From Paraburkholderia phytofirmans PsJN (GTDB lineage Bacteria > Pseudomonadota > Gammaproteobacteria > Burkholderiales > Burkholderiaceae), in the NCBI RefSeq assembly GCF_000020125.1, contig NC_010681.1:372001-436000 (forward strand): a stretch of 64,000 bases of DNA. Direction: 5' to 3'. How positions within the stretch are numbered: position 1 is the stretch's first letter; each line of letters opens with the position of its first letter. The position numbers and the translations under genes are program-made. Under the pieces are notes generated by a model. The model was not told the DNA's origin and did not search any database. It saw only the letters and a list, made by a program, of their open reading frames with translations. Positions 8,071 to 17,372 of the stretch are shown here, piece by piece.

Positions 8071-9261
8071 GTGGCAAACGACTATCTCTTCACTTCCGAA
8101 TCCGTTTCCGAAGGCCATCCCGACAAAGTCGCGGATCAGATTTCGGACGCCATTCTCGACGCCATTCTGGCTCAGGACAAATACTCGCGTGTCGCCGCGG
8201 AAACGCTGTGCAACACGGGTCTCGTCGTGCTGGCGGGTGAAATCACCACCACCGCCAACGTCGATTACATCCAGGTCGCGCGCAACACGATCAAGCGCAT
8301 CGGCTACGACAATACCGACTACGGCATCGACTACCGCGGCTGCGCGGTGCTCGTCGCGTACGACAAGCAATCGCCGGACATCGCCCAGGGCGTGGACCGC
8401 GCGCACGACAACAACCTCGATCAAGGCGCCGGCGACCAGGGCTTGATGTTCGGCTACGCGTGCGAAGAAACGCCGGAACTGATGCCGCTGCCGATTCACC
8501 TGTCGCACCGTCTGGTGGAGCGTCAGGCGAATCTGCGCCGTGACGGCCGCCTGCCCTGGCTGCGTCCGGACGCGAAGTCGCAAGTCACCGTGCGTTATGT
8601 CGACGGCAAGCCGCATGCGATCGACACCGTGGTGCTGTCCACGCAACATTCGCCGGATATCGATCTGGGCACGCTGCGCGAAGCCGTGATCGAAGAAGTC
8701 ATCAAGCCGACGCTGCCGGCCGAGCTCATCAAGGGCGACATCAAGTTCCTCGTGAACCCGACGGGTCGTTTCGTGATCGGCGGTCCGCAAGGCGATTGCG
8801 GTTTGACCGGCCGCAAGATCATCGTCGATACGTACGGCGGTGCCGCACCGCACGGCGGCGGCGCGTTCTCGGGCAAGGATCCGTCCAAGGTCGACCGTTC
8901 GGCGGCTTACGCCGGCCGTTATGTCGCGAAGAACATCGTGGCCGCGGGCCTGGCTTCGCGCTGCCTGATTCAGGTCTCGTACGCTATCGGCGTCGCCCAG
9001 CCGACGTCGGTCATGGTGAACACGTTCGGCACGGGCCGCGTGTCGGATGCAACCATCACGCGTCTCGTGCAGGAGCATTTCGACCTGCGCCCGAAGGGCA
9101 TCATCCAGATGCTCGACCTGCTGCGCCCGATCTACGAGAAGAGCGCGGCCTACGGTCACTTCGGCCGCGAAGAGCCGGAATTCACGTGGGAATCCACGGA
9201 CAAGGCATTGGCGCTCGCCGAAGCCGCCGGCACGGAACCGGTTGCCGCGCTGGCCGAATAA
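8071..9261 (+). CDS. metK: S-adenosylmethionine synthetase
   Basis: Makes SAM from methionine and ATP. The 396-residue protein starts [19 protein letters not shown], with the ATP/methionine-binding GHPDK at 15-19, and contains the glycine-rich [15 protein letters not shown] loop, both MetK signatures. The start is a GTG at 8071 with AGGAG eight bases upstream; the ATG at 8032 in the same frame would add 13 residues not found in the family. Highly adapted codon use (few rare codons) suits an abundant enzyme. Confidence 0.98.
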   Translation: MANDYLFTSESVSEGHPDKVADQISDAILDAILAQDKYSRVAAETLCNTGLVVLAGEITTTANVDYIQVARNTIKRIGYDNTDYGIDYRGCAVLVAYDKQSPDIAQGVDRAHDNNLDQGAGDQGLMFGYACEETPELMPLPIHLSHRLVERQANLRRDGRLPWLRPDAKSQVTVRYVDGKPHAIDTVVLSTQHSPDIDLGTLREAVIEEVIKPTLPAELIKGDIKFLVNPTGRFVIGGPQGDCGLTGRKIIVDTYGGAAPHGGGAFSGKDPSKVDRSAAYAGRYVAKNIVAAGLASRCLIQVSYAIGVAQPTSVMVNTFGTGRVSDATITRLVQEHFDLRPKGIIQMLDLLRPIYEKSAAYGHFGREEPEFTWESTDKALALAEAAGTEPVAALAE

Positions 9262-9282
9262 GCGCAAGCCGTCCGTTTCAGC

Positions 9283-9319
9283 AAAAAACCCCGCTGGCGC
9301 CAGCCGGGCGGGGTTTTTT
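9283..9319. terminator. Bidirectional terminator after metK
   Basis: AAAAAACCCCGC and GCGGGGTTTTTT form a long stem with T-runs in both directions, 21 bases after the metK stop. It would also stop transcription of the small minus-strand gene that ends at 9442. Confidence 0.92.
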
Positions 9320-9441
9320 CATTTGTGCCGGTTGCTTTACTGCGCCGCTGATCGGCGGCTGCAAGGCCGCGATGTGTTCTCGCATTGACGCGGCCGTTGA
9401 AGCCGCGCCGGTCAAGAAGCGTGCTGCGTTCCGTAATTGTC

Positions 9442-9807
9442 TTAACGGCTCGCGAATGCGAACGCGAACCAGCCGGTGCTGGCGTTCGTCGACATGCGAC
9501 GCGGGCGGCGGCTCGTGTTCTGCGGCGCGGCCACCGGCGCGCGCTGCGCGGTGAGGCGTAGCGGCGTCGGTTTGCGCAGCAGCGTGCGCAGCGAAAAACG
9601 GCGTGAACTGCCTTGCAGACGCAAGGTGGAGAAGAACGTGTTGAACCAGGTGCGAATGCCGTCGACGGCTCGGGTGTCGCGCCATTGTTCACCCAGCGCG
9701 CGGGTGCGGGTAGCGTGATGGCGCAGCGCGCGCACGACATGGCGGCGCGCGGGACGCGCGGCTTTCAGTGCCGCGCGGGTAAGACGGGTGCTCAGGAGAG
9801 TATGCAT
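9442..9807 (-). CDS. Small arginine-rich hypothetical protein
   Basis: A 121-residue frame starting MHTLLSTRLTRAALKAARP. It is strongly basic with arginine-rich segments and has no recognised domain, signal peptide or membrane segment. The ribosome site is weak; the frame is open 40 codons further upstream. It ends head-on with metK at the shared terminator, an arrangement consistent with a real transcript. Because arginine-rich frames arise easily in this GC-rich DNA, it may be spurious. Confidence 0.35.
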   Translation of the reverse strand: MHTLLSTRLTRAALKAARPARRHVVRALRHHATRTRALGEQWRDTRAVDGIRTWFNTFFSTLRLQGSSRRFSLRTLLRKPTPLRLTAQRAPVAAPQNTSRRPRRMSTNASTGWFAFAFASR

Positions 9808-10268
9808 GGCTTCACAAGTAGGCAACGTGTCGCGCGACGGAATGTGCGCCATGAAGAGCACCAAATGTGCCAATGGCGGCGTCGCAATGGACGGCACGAA
9901 AGCTTGGAATTCGACGGAAAGGTGCACGGTGTACGGCGGAGTCGGCCTCGGCGGCCTGTACGCGGCGCGAGAGTGCGGGAGTAGCGATCAACATGCAGCG
10001 CAGGTTACACGCGATTCGTGACGTCATAAAGTCGGTTTTTACCCTGCGAATACGGGTTTTTACGGGGTAGTTCGCGATTTGCGGCCGCCCGGTCGCGCCC
10101 TTTGCGGTCGATTTTTGTGCGTGCTTGCCCATTCGAAGTGCCGCGACATCGGGCTTGCCGCATGAAAGTAGTGCGTAAGGTGCGGCTTGTCACGGGTGAA
10201 ACAGCAGCACCCTGCGATCGCGCCCGTTTTACAATCGTGCATCAGCTTGTCGACAGTAACGGAATACC
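9808..10268. other. Intergenic region upstream of the PhyH gene
   Basis: About 460 bases without a convincing gene. A short near-repeat of GGTTTTTAC (around 10034 and 10053) and AT-richer bases precede the PhyH gene and may hold its promoter. Nothing else is evident. Confidence 0.4.
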
Positions 10269-11030
10269 ATGTCACTTCATTCCAAGAAAGAGCAGATTCA
10301 GACGTTGCGGGAGCAGGGTTTTGTCGTCGTGCCCGGATTGGTGTCGCCCGAGCGTTGCGATGAGTTCAAGCAGATCGCGCAGCGTCAGTTGCAGGAAGCG
10401 GCCGCGCCGATCGAGTTCGAAGCGGATCTGCAGTATCCCGGCGCGCCGACCTCCAAACAGGCGCCCGGCGGTCATACAGTGCGGCGGCTGCTGGATGCGT
10501 ATGGGCGTCATCCGAGATTCGCGCAATGGGCGACCGCGCCGGAAATTCGCGGCTGGATGGAACTGTATTTCGGCGAGGAGCCGCGTCTGTCACGCGCGCA
10601 CCATAACTGCATGATGACCAAGCATCCGGCGTATGGCAGCTTGACCGGCTGGCATCGCGACGTGCGGTATTGGTCGTTCGAGCGGGACGATCTGGTGTCG
10701 GTGTGGCTCGCGGTCGGCGCGGAGACGGTGGATAACGGCGCGCTGTGGCTCGTGCCGAAGTCGCACAACGCCCCGTTCACTTCCGACCGGTTCGATCAGG
10801 CCAAATTTTTCCGTTCGGATCTGGAAGAGAATCAGGAGTGGATTCGCACCGCGGTGTCGCCTGATCTCAAGCCCGGCGACGTGGTGTTTTTCCACTGCAA
10901 CACGCTCCATTCGGCCGGCAAGAACATTACCGATCAGGTGAAGTTTTCGCTGGTGTACACGTATCACGGCGCGAGCAATGTGCCGTTGCCGGGAACCCGT
11001 TCGGCTGCGAAGCCCGAAGTGGCGTTTTAG
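10269..11030 (+). CDS. Phytanoyl-CoA dioxygenase (PhyH) family protein
   Basis: Fe(II)/2-oxoglutarate-dependent oxygenase fold. The 253-residue protein shows the iron-binding HxD as H129 and D131 (GWHRDVRYW) and the distal histidine H214 in HCNTLHSAGKN, with basic residues beyond it for 2-oxoglutarate. Such proteins hydroxylate varied small molecules; the substrate here is unknown. A GGAA lies before the ATG. It stands alone, with a DUF3185 gene converging downstream. Confidence 0.85.
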   Translation: MSLHSKKEQIQTLREQGFVVVPGLVSPERCDEFKQIAQRQLQEAAAPIEFEADLQYPGAPTSKQAPGGHTVRRLLDAYGRHPRFAQWATAPEIRGWMELYFGEEPRLSRAHHNCMMTKHPAYGSLTGWHRDVRYWSFERDDLVSVWLAVGAETVDNGALWLVPKSHNAPFTSDRFDQAKFFRSDLEENQEWIRTAVSPDLKPGDVVFFHCNTLHSAGKNITDQVKFSLVYTYHGASNVPLPGTRSAAKPEVAF

Positions 11031-11119
11031 GCTTTTCCGATTTCTCGCAGCAGCGCTTCGGGTCCACATTCGCTCGCGGACCGCGAAGCACCACACCGCA
11101 CCGCGCGTCGCGCACGCCG

Positions 11120-11326
11120 TTAGCGCCTGCGTCCCGACAAAGCCATTCCCGTCAGGCCGGCGATCGTGGCCACGACGCCGCCCACGATCAGCATGATCGC
11201 CTTGTTGGTCGGCGAACCCGTAAAGACGCGCGAGACGTCGCTGCTCACCGAATTGAACGCCTGCCCGCCGAAGTACAGCAGCACGATGCCGCCGACAATC
11301 AACGCGATGGAAATCGCCTTCGTCAT
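11120..11326 (-). CDS. DUF3185 family small membrane protein
   Basis: A 68-residue protein with two hydrophobic helices, at about 5-22 (ISIALIVGGIVLLYFGGQ) and 43-63 (AIMLIVGGVVATIAGLTGMA), and a basic C-terminus GRRR. This pattern and length match the DUF3185 family of inner-membrane proteins. Function unknown. On the minus strand a purine-rich GGGGAGA lies just before the ATG, a good ribosome site. Confidence 0.85.
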   Translation of the reverse strand: MTKAISIALIVGGIVLLYFGGQAFNSVSSDVSRVFTGSPTNKAIMLIVGGVVATIAGLTGMALSGRRR

Positions 11327-11541
11327 CTATCTCTCCCCTGAGCTTGAGTCGCGCAAAGTGTAGGCGAGCCGCAAGCGATCGTCCATCCCGCATACTGGGT
11401 GTCTGCATGCATCACGTCGATTCGCTACCATAGCGGTCTGGCTGCATCCCCACTTACAAAAATAAAGCAGCACGCCTCCCGCAGCATGCGATTGCCCATG
11501 CCCGCACATGTCGGGCACCCTCACCATCAAGGACACTAGCA

Positions 11542-12585
11542 ATGGCTTACGAAGCAGCTTCAGAACGCTATTCGGATATGCAGTACCGCGTCTGCGGTAA
11601 GTCGGGTCTCAAACTGCCTGCGCTGTCGCTCGGTCTGTGGCACAACTTCGGCGACACCACGCCGATTTCCACACAGCGCGACATCCTGCGCACGGCCTTC
11701 GACCTGGGTATCACGCACTTCGACCTCGCCAACAACTACGGGCCGCCGTACGGCAGTGCCGAAACCAACTTCGGCCGCCTCTTCAAGGACGACTTCAAGC
11801 CGTATCGCGATGAACTGCTGATTTCGTCGAAGGCCGGTTGGGACATGTGGCCGGGTCCGTACGGTCAAGGCGGCGGCTCGCGCAAATATGTGCTCGCGAG
11901 TCTCGATCAGAGCCTGCAGCGCATGGGCCTCGACTATGTCGATATTTTCTATTCGCATCGTTTCGATGCCGACACGCCGCTCGAAGAAACCGCGGGTGCG
12001 TTGGCGAGCGCCGTGCAGCAGGGCAAGGCGCTGTACATCGGGATTTCGTCGTACTCGGCAACCAAGACGCTCGAAATGGCGAAGCTGCTCGCCGAGTACA
12101 AGGTGCCGCTGCTGATTCATCAGCCCGCGTACAACATGCTCAATCGCTGGATCGAGCAGGAGCTGCTGGATACGCTGGAGAAGGTCGGTGCGGGCACCAT
12201 TGCATTCACGCCGCTAGCTCAGGGTCTGCTCACCGATAAATACCTGAACGGCGTGCCGGAAGATGCGCGCGTCAACAAGCCGGGCGGCGGTTCGTTGAAA
12301 CAGGAACATTTGAGCGCGCAGAACATCGAGCACGTGCGCAAGCTCAACGACATCGCGCAACGTCGCGGCCAGAGCCTGGCGCAGATGGCGCTCGCATGGG
12401 CGCTGCGCGATCCGCGCGTGACGTCCGTGCTGATCGGCGCAAGCCGCGCGGAGCAGGTGCGTGAGAACGTTGGCGCGCTGAAGAATCTCGCGTTCTCGAA
12501 GGACGAGCTGGCCGAGATCGATCGCTACGCAACCGAAGGTGGCATCAACCTGTGGGAAAAGCCGTCGACGGATCAGGCGATCTGA
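11542..12585 (+). CDS. mgrA: Aldo-keto reductase, L-glyceraldehyde 3-phosphate reductase type
   Basis: NADPH-dependent reductase of the YghZ/MgrA group (AKR14-like), which reduces L-glyceraldehyde 3-phosphate and other aldehydes. The 347-residue protein has the AKR catalytic aspartate and tyrosine in FDLANNYGPPYG (D61, Y66), the catalytic lysine in ISSKAGWDMW and histidine in YSHRFD, and the C-terminal cofactor segment VLIGASRAEQVREN. AAGGA precedes the start. It is a single gene closed by its own terminator. Confidence 0.9.
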   Translation: MAYEAASERYSDMQYRVCGKSGLKLPALSLGLWHNFGDTTPISTQRDILRTAFDLGITHFDLANNYGPPYGSAETNFGRLFKDDFKPYRDELLISSKAGWDMWPGPYGQGGGSRKYVLASLDQSLQRMGLDYVDIFYSHRFDADTPLEETAGALASAVQQGKALYIGISSYSATKTLEMAKLLAEYKVPLLIHQPAYNMLNRWIEQELLDTLEKVGAGTIAFTPLAQGLLTDKYLNGVPEDARVNKPGGGSLKQEHLSAQNIEHVRKLNDIAQRRGQSLAQMALAWALRDPRVTSVLIGASRAEQVRENVGALKNLAFSKDELAEIDRYATEGGINLWEKPSTDQAI

Positions 12586-12620
12586 TCCCCGGGCCTTCGC
12601 CGTTCACACAGCAGCAATAG

Positions 12621-12647
12621 AAAAGCCGCCCACGGGGCGGCTTTTTT
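12621..12647 (+). terminator. Terminator of the aldo-keto reductase gene
   Basis: AAAGCCGCCC and GGGCGGCTTT pair around ACG, followed by TTTTTT, 35 bases after the stop codon. It may serve the convergent 61-residue protein gene as well. Confidence 0.9.
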
Positions 12648-12650
12648 CTT

Positions 12651-12836
12651 CTAGACGAGCGCCGGCAAACCTTCGACCAGCACGACGGCGAACATCACGC
12701 CGATCAGCGCGCCGAGCACGCGCAATGCGTTGTGCCGGAATTCCGTCTTGCAGGGAAGCGCACCGACAAACAAGGCCCCGGCCAACGCCATCGGAATGAC
12801 CAGGATGAAATCGCCGATCGTGAAGTAGGTCGTCAT
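12651..12836 (-). CDS. Small two-helix membrane protein, hypothetical
   Basis: A 61-residue protein starting MTTYFTIGDF. It has two hydrophobic segments, about 9-28 (DFILVIPMALAGALFVGALP) and 40-60 (VLGALIGVMFAVVLVEGLPAL), joined by a short charged loop (CKTEFRHN). The start is fixed by AAGGAGA eight bases upstream. No family is recognised. Proteins of this size often modulate a larger membrane partner, but nothing in the neighbourhood shows which. The longer frame to 13028 has no support upstream of this start. Confidence 0.7.
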   Translation of the reverse strand: MTTYFTIGDFILVIPMALAGALFVGALPCKTEFRHNALRVLGALIGVMFAVVLVEGLPALV

Positions 12837-13108
12837 TCTCGTCTCCTTATGTATCCCTGCGAAGGCGGCGGCTCGATTTATGGAGTCATGCACCGCCAAC
12901 GCTCGATTTGAGTATAGGAGACAAGTCAGGTCGATATAGCGACGCTTTGCGGCGCTGCAGCGGCTATTCGCAAGCCGCTGAACCCGGCGCCGCAAGGGCC
13001 GCAGCGATTGCCGCGACGCAGCAATCACGATAAAAAACTTTAAGCGTTCGCTTACGTTGTCCTTACTTTTTAGCGTTATTCAATGCGCACTGGGTCGAAG
13101 CGCGAGCA

Positions 13109-14404
13109 TCAGAAGTGAGATTGCTCGCGCGCTCGCAGACGCATCGCTGCAACCAGGCCGATGACGAGCAACACACTCACCAGCCCCGCGACGCCGTTCC
13201 ATCCGAAGCCGGCCCACACGTGACCGCCGTACGAGCCGACCACGCTCGAGCCGATGTAATACGCGAGCAGATAAAGGGCGGCGGCCTGACCTTTGGCATC
13301 CTTGGCGAGACGTCCGACCCAGCCGCTCGCCACCGAATGTCCGGCGAAGAAGCCGAACGTCACGCACGCGATGCCGGCCGCGATCGCCGCCAGCGGATGC
13401 AGCAAGGTGAGCGCAAGACCGAGCACCATCAACAGCAAGCTGGCGATGAGCACGCGCGCACGGCCGAACGTGTCGGCCATGCGTCCCGACCACGGTGAGG
13501 CGACGACACCCGTCAGATACACGACGAAGATCGCGCCGATTTCCGTCTGATTCAACTGGTAAGGCGGCGCGAGCAGGCGGTAGCCGATGTAGTTGTACAG
13601 CGTGACGAAGCTGCCCATCAGCACGAAGCCGAGCAGAAACAGCAGAGACAGTCCGGGTCGTGCGAATTGCTTGAGCAGGGCGGTGCGGTGATGCGTGAAG
13701 CCGAGTCCGCTCCGCGGCACGAAATGACGCGACGGCGGCAGCAGCGCGCGAAACGCGAGCATCGACAGAATGCCGAGCACGCCGATCGTCCCGATCGCGA
13801 CGCGCCACGAAAACAGATCCGCGACCACGCCGGTGATCACGCGTCCGGCCATCCCGCCGATCGCCGTGCCGCCGACGTAAAGTCCCATCGCGAGACCGAG
13901 GCCGTCGGGATGCACTTCTTCCGCGAGATAGGCCATGGCGACGGCGGGTACACCGCCGAGTGCGAGACCTTCGAGCGTGCGCAGCACGAGCAGTTGATGC
14001 CACTGCGGCGCGATCGACACACCGATGGTCAGCAGCGAGGAAACGGTAAGCGACAGCGTCATCAGTTTGTGACGGCTCCAGCCTTCCGAAACGAAGCCGG
14101 CGACGAACACGGCAAGCGCGAGCGCGACCGTGGTCAGCGAGAGCGACAGGCTGCTTTGCGCCGGCGTCACGTTGAATGCCGTCGAAAACGATGGCAGCAA
14201 GGGCTGCACGCAATAGAGAAGCGAGAACGTCGCGTAGCCGGCGAACAGCAGTGCGATGCTGGCGCGCCAGTACGCGCGTGTGCCGCGTTCGAGATAAGAG
14301 ATGTCGGGCACGGCGGAAGCGTTGGAAGAAGCAGGCGAGGAAGCGGGCGAAGAAGTAGGAGCAGCCGAAGCAGCGGTCCGGTTGGCGTCCGGCGGCGGGG
14401 TCAC
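13109..14404 (-). CDS. MFS transporter (YnfM-like, sugar efflux/arabinose-type group)
   Basis: A 431-residue major facilitator with about 12 hydrophobic segments. The N-terminal 40 residues are a Ser/Ala/Pro-rich cytoplasmic stretch. Typical features include the motif between helices 2 and 3 (GWSRHKLM), a second in the C-half (GRMADTFGRARVL) and LGGVPAVAMAYLAEE. It resembles YnfM-type permeases; the substrate is unknown. Translation starts at a GTG (14404) with AGAGGAGA nine bases upstream. No regulator is adjacent. Confidence 0.88.
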   Translation of the reverse strand: MTPPPDANRTAASAAPTSSPASSPASSNASAVPDISYLERGTRAYWRASIALLFAGYATFSLLYCVQPLLPSFSTAFNVTPAQSSLSLSLTTVALALAVFVAGFVSEGWSRHKLMTLSLTVSSLLTIGVSIAPQWHQLLVLRTLEGLALGGVPAVAMAYLAEEVHPDGLGLAMGLYVGGTAIGGMAGRVITGVVADLFSWRVAIGTIGVLGILSMLAFRALLPPSRHFVPRSGLGFTHHRTALLKQFARPGLSLLFLLGFVLMGSFVTLYNYIGYRLLAPPYQLNQTEIGAIFVVYLTGVVASPWSGRMADTFGRARVLIASLLLMVLGLALTLLHPLAAIAAGIACVTFGFFAGHSVASGWVGRLAKDAKGQAAALYLLAYYIGSSVVGSYGGHVWAGFGWNGVAGLVSVLLVIGLVAAMRLRAREQSHF

Positions 14405-14450
14405 GAAAAAATCTCCTCTGCGATGCAGACGACAAAGAAGTTAAGGATAC

Positions 14451-14486
14451 GCTGAAAAAGCCGCGCGAGTCGGCGCGGCGTTCAGC
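14451..14486 (-). terminator. Terminator of the RND efflux operon
   Basis: On the minus strand GCCGCGC and GCGCGGC pair around a six-base loop and are followed by TTTTT; outer GCTGAA/TTCAGC adds a second layer. It lies about 70 bases after the last gene of the efflux operon and upstream of the MFS gene. Confidence 0.85.
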
Positions 14487-14552
14487 GGGCCACCACTGCG
14501 ACGCGATCAGACGGCGCGTCCGCCGGCCTCTTTCGGCGTCGAAAAGCTGCGG

Positions 14553-16082
14553 CTACCCGTGCGCGGCGGCATCGCTCGCGGGCGCGGACGGATGCACGAT
14601 CTGCTCGTCCGTCGGCAGCGCGGATGCGTCCCAGCCGCCGCCCAGTGCCTTGATCAACGCCACGCTCGCGGCCATCCGCCGCCGCGCGATCGACACGGCG
14701 TTGCGCTCGTTGGTGAGCGCGGTGGTTTGCGCGACCACCACGTCGAGATAGGTGATGGCGCCGTTCTTATAGCGATTCGATACCACTGCGAGCGCTCGTT
14801 GCGCGGCGGCCACCGCGTCGTCCTGCGCGGTCGCTTCCTGTTCGAGCACGCGCAGCGCAGCGAGATTGTCTTCAACCTGGCCGAAAGCGCTCAACACCGT
14901 CTGCCGGTATTGCGCGACGCTCTCGTCGTAATGCGCACGGGCCTGTTCCTTCACCGAAGCGCGTCCGCCGAAGTCGAGCAGCGTGCCCGCCAACGTCGGC
15001 CCAAGCGACCACAGCCGGCTCGGCGCCAGCAACCATTGACTGTAGTTGGTGGCTTCGAGGCCACCCGTCACCGACAGAATGAGGTTCGGAAAAAACGCCG
15101 CCGTCGCCACGCCGATCTGCGCGTTCATATCGGCAACGTGCCGTTCCGCCGCCGCGATGTCCGGGCGGCGTTCGAGCAGCGCGGACGGCACGCCTGCCGC
15201 CGCCACGATGGGCACTGCGGTGAGCGGCGCAACCGGCAGCGAAAACGTTGAAGGCGACTGGCCGATCAGGATCGCGATCGCGTGTTCGAGCTGCGCGCGC
15301 TGCACGCCGAGGTCGAGTGCTTGCGCCTGGGTGGTCTTTAGCTGCGTCTGCGCCTGCGCGACATCCGCATCGGTGGCGATGCCGCCGGTGTAGCGATGTT
15401 GCGTGAGATCGAGTGCTTGCTTGTAGGCCTCGATCGTGTCGTCGAGCAGTTGGCGCTCCTGATCGAGTCCGCGCAGCTCGAAGTAGTCGGTGGCGAGTTC
15501 AGCCTGCATCGACAGGAGCGCGGCCTGGGCATCGGCGGCGCTCGCCTGCGCTTCGGCTTTCGCGCCTTCGACGCTGCGCGACACGCGCCCCCACAGGTCG
15601 GGTTCCCACGACGCGTCGGCTTGCACGAGGTAGTCGTTCAGCGTGAGGCCAGCGGTCGATTTGTGCAGCACGTTCTCCGACGACCGCGCGCGCGAATAGG
15701 CGCCATTCGCGCTGACGACCGGGAAGAAGCTCGACCGATATTGCGCCACGGTTGCACGGGCGGCGCGAAAGCGCGCTTCGGCGGCCTGCACGTTCTGGTT
15801 CGCGCTCGCGACCTGTTGTTCGAGTGCGTCAAGCGACGGGTCTGCGTAGACGCTCCACCACGCGCCGCGTGTGAGCGTGTCGGCGGGTTGGGCGGGTTTC
15901 CAGCCGGTGCCGTCGAGTTCCTTGTAGGTTGCCGCGGTAGTGGCGGTCGGCTTCACGTAGTCCGGCCCGAGCGTGCATGCGGTGAGTGCACATGCGCTCG
16001 CTAATGCCAGAGCGGACGCGAGCAGCGAGACACATCGCAGCGGCGCCGCGACAACACGGCGACAGGACCGTGGCGTGTTCAT
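14553..16082 (-). CDS. RND efflux outer-membrane lipoprotein (NodT/OprM family)
   Basis: Outer-membrane channel of a tripartite pump. The 509-residue protein has a signal peptide and lipobox LTAC with C36, then the duplicated OEP domain with long helical hairpins (for example ASANQNVQAAEARFRAARA) and the conserved ALLERRPDIAAAERH segment. Its ATG overlaps the TGA of the upstream membrane fusion gene (ATGA), so the two are translationally coupled. Last gene of the three-gene operon. Confidence 0.93.
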   Translation of the reverse strand: MNTPRSCRRVVAAPLRCVSLLASALALASACALTACTLGPDYVKPTATTAATYKELDGTGWKPAQPADTLTRGAWWSVYADPSLDALEQQVASANQNVQAAEARFRAARATVAQYRSSFFPVVSANGAYSRARSSENVLHKSTAGLTLNDYLVQADASWEPDLWGRVSRSVEGAKAEAQASAADAQAALLSMQAELATDYFELRGLDQERQLLDDTIEAYKQALDLTQHRYTGGIATDADVAQAQTQLKTTQAQALDLGVQRAQLEHAIAILIGQSPSTFSLPVAPLTAVPIVAAAGVPSALLERRPDIAAAERHVADMNAQIGVATAAFFPNLILSVTGGLEATNYSQWLLAPSRLWSLGPTLAGTLLDFGGRASVKEQARAHYDESVAQYRQTVLSAFGQVEDNLAALRVLEQEATAQDDAVAAAQRALAVVSNRYKNGAITYLDVVVAQTTALTNERNAVSIARRRMAASVALIKALGGGWDASALPTDEQIVHPSAPASDAAAHG

Positions 16083-17284
16083 GACGACGCACCCGTCGCC
16101 GCACCCGCTTTTGCGGGCACGATCCGCACCGGCGCGCCATCGACGATCGAGTCCTGCGGATTCAGGATCACCTGCTCATCGCCTTGCAAGCCCGACACGA
16201 TCACTACGCGCGTGCCGAAGTCCGTTCCCAACGACACGGGCAACAGCTTCACCTTGCGTTGCGCGTCGACGGTCGCCACTTTCACGCCATCCGGGCGGAA
16301 CAGCAGCGCGTTACCGGGCAGCGTAAACGGCGCTGCGCCCGTGCCCAACGCGAAGTGCGCTTGTGCATAGGCGCCCGGCAGCAGGTCGCCATTTCGATTA
16401 TCGACATCGACCTCTACGAGCATCGTGCGTTGTTGCGGATCGACGGCGCCCGCGGTGCGCGCGACAGTGCCCGGATAATGTTTCGAAGGCGTCTCGGTCA
16501 GCGTCAGAAACGCGGTCTGCTGCGCACGAACCTGCTGCGCGTACGCCTGCGGCACATTCACATAAACACGCAACCGATCCGCCTGCGCGACGTGAAACAG
16601 CTCCTTCGCCGGGCCACCGGCGCTACCCGCGTCGATCAGCGCCCCAACATCCACATTGCGCGCCGTCACGATGCCGTCGAACGGCGCATAGACCTTCTGG
16701 AACGACTGCGTCTTCTCGAGCCGCGCCACGTTGAAGCGCGCGGCGTCGAGCGTGGCTTTCTTCGCGAGCATGTCGCCGACTTTCTCGTCGGTTTCCTGCT
16801 TCGAGACCGACTTGCTTTTCAGCATGTCGGTCCAGCGGTCGGCGGTGCTTTTCGCGAGCGCATAGTTGGCGTTGGCGTTCGCGAGATCGGCGCGGGCCGC
16901 GCGCAATTGATCGTCCACTTCAGGTGTATCGATTTCCGCCAGCAACTGGCCGTTTTTCACGTGCGCGCCGATATCGGCGTACCACTTCTTCAGATAGCCG
17001 TTGGTGCGCGCGTAGATCGGCGTGTCGAGAAAGGCCTGCACGTTGCCGGGCAGCACGAGATCGAGACCGGCCGCAGACTTCTGCGGCTTCACCACTTCGA
17101 CGCTCGTCTGGCTCGTATGCTCGGCATCGCGTTCGAGCGCCGCGTGTGCGTCGTGGCGCGACCAGATACCTTGCGCCGCCAGCGCGATGACCGCCACGGC
17201 GACCGCGACGCCGATCCAGCGTGCGCGTTTCGTTTTGGCCGGATCGTGCGGGGTGCCGGAACGCTCTGGACGTTGTCCTTCCAT
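16079..17284 (-). CDS. RND efflux membrane fusion protein (HlyD/AcrA family)
   Basis: Periplasmic adaptor joining permease and outer-membrane channel. The 401-residue protein has one N-terminal membrane anchor (RWIGVAVAVAVIALAAQGIW, about 23-42), a lipoyl/barrel-sandwich region around NGYLKKWYADIGAHVKNGQL, an alpha hairpin and a beta-barrel domain. It starts at the ATG 17284 with AGGGGAAG upstream; a TTG one codon earlier is possible. It overlaps the outer-membrane gene by four bases and follows the permease gene after 88 bases. Confidence 0.93.
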   Translation of the reverse strand: MEGQRPERSGTPHDPAKTKRARWIGVAVAVAVIALAAQGIWSRHDAHAALERDAEHTSQTSVEVVKPQKSAAGLDLVLPGNVQAFLDTPIYARTNGYLKKWYADIGAHVKNGQLLAEIDTPEVDDQLRAARADLANANANYALAKSTADRWTDMLKSKSVSKQETDEKVGDMLAKKATLDAARFNVARLEKTQSFQKVYAPFDGIVTARNVDVGALIDAGSAGGPAKELFHVAQADRLRVYVNVPQAYAQQVRAQQTAFLTLTETPSKHYPGTVARTAGAVDPQQRTMLVEVDVDNRNGDLLPGAYAQAHFALGTGAAPFTLPGNALLFRPDGVKVATVDAQRKVKLLPVSLGTDFGTRVVIVSGLQGDEQVILNPQDSIVDGAPVRIVPAKAGAATGASS

Positions 17285-17372
17285 CAAACTTCCCCTGTAG
17301 AGATGCGCGGGCAGTCCAGGCTGCCTCTTATGCTGCCCGCCAATGCGGTCGCGATGACGAAGATGCGCTGCA

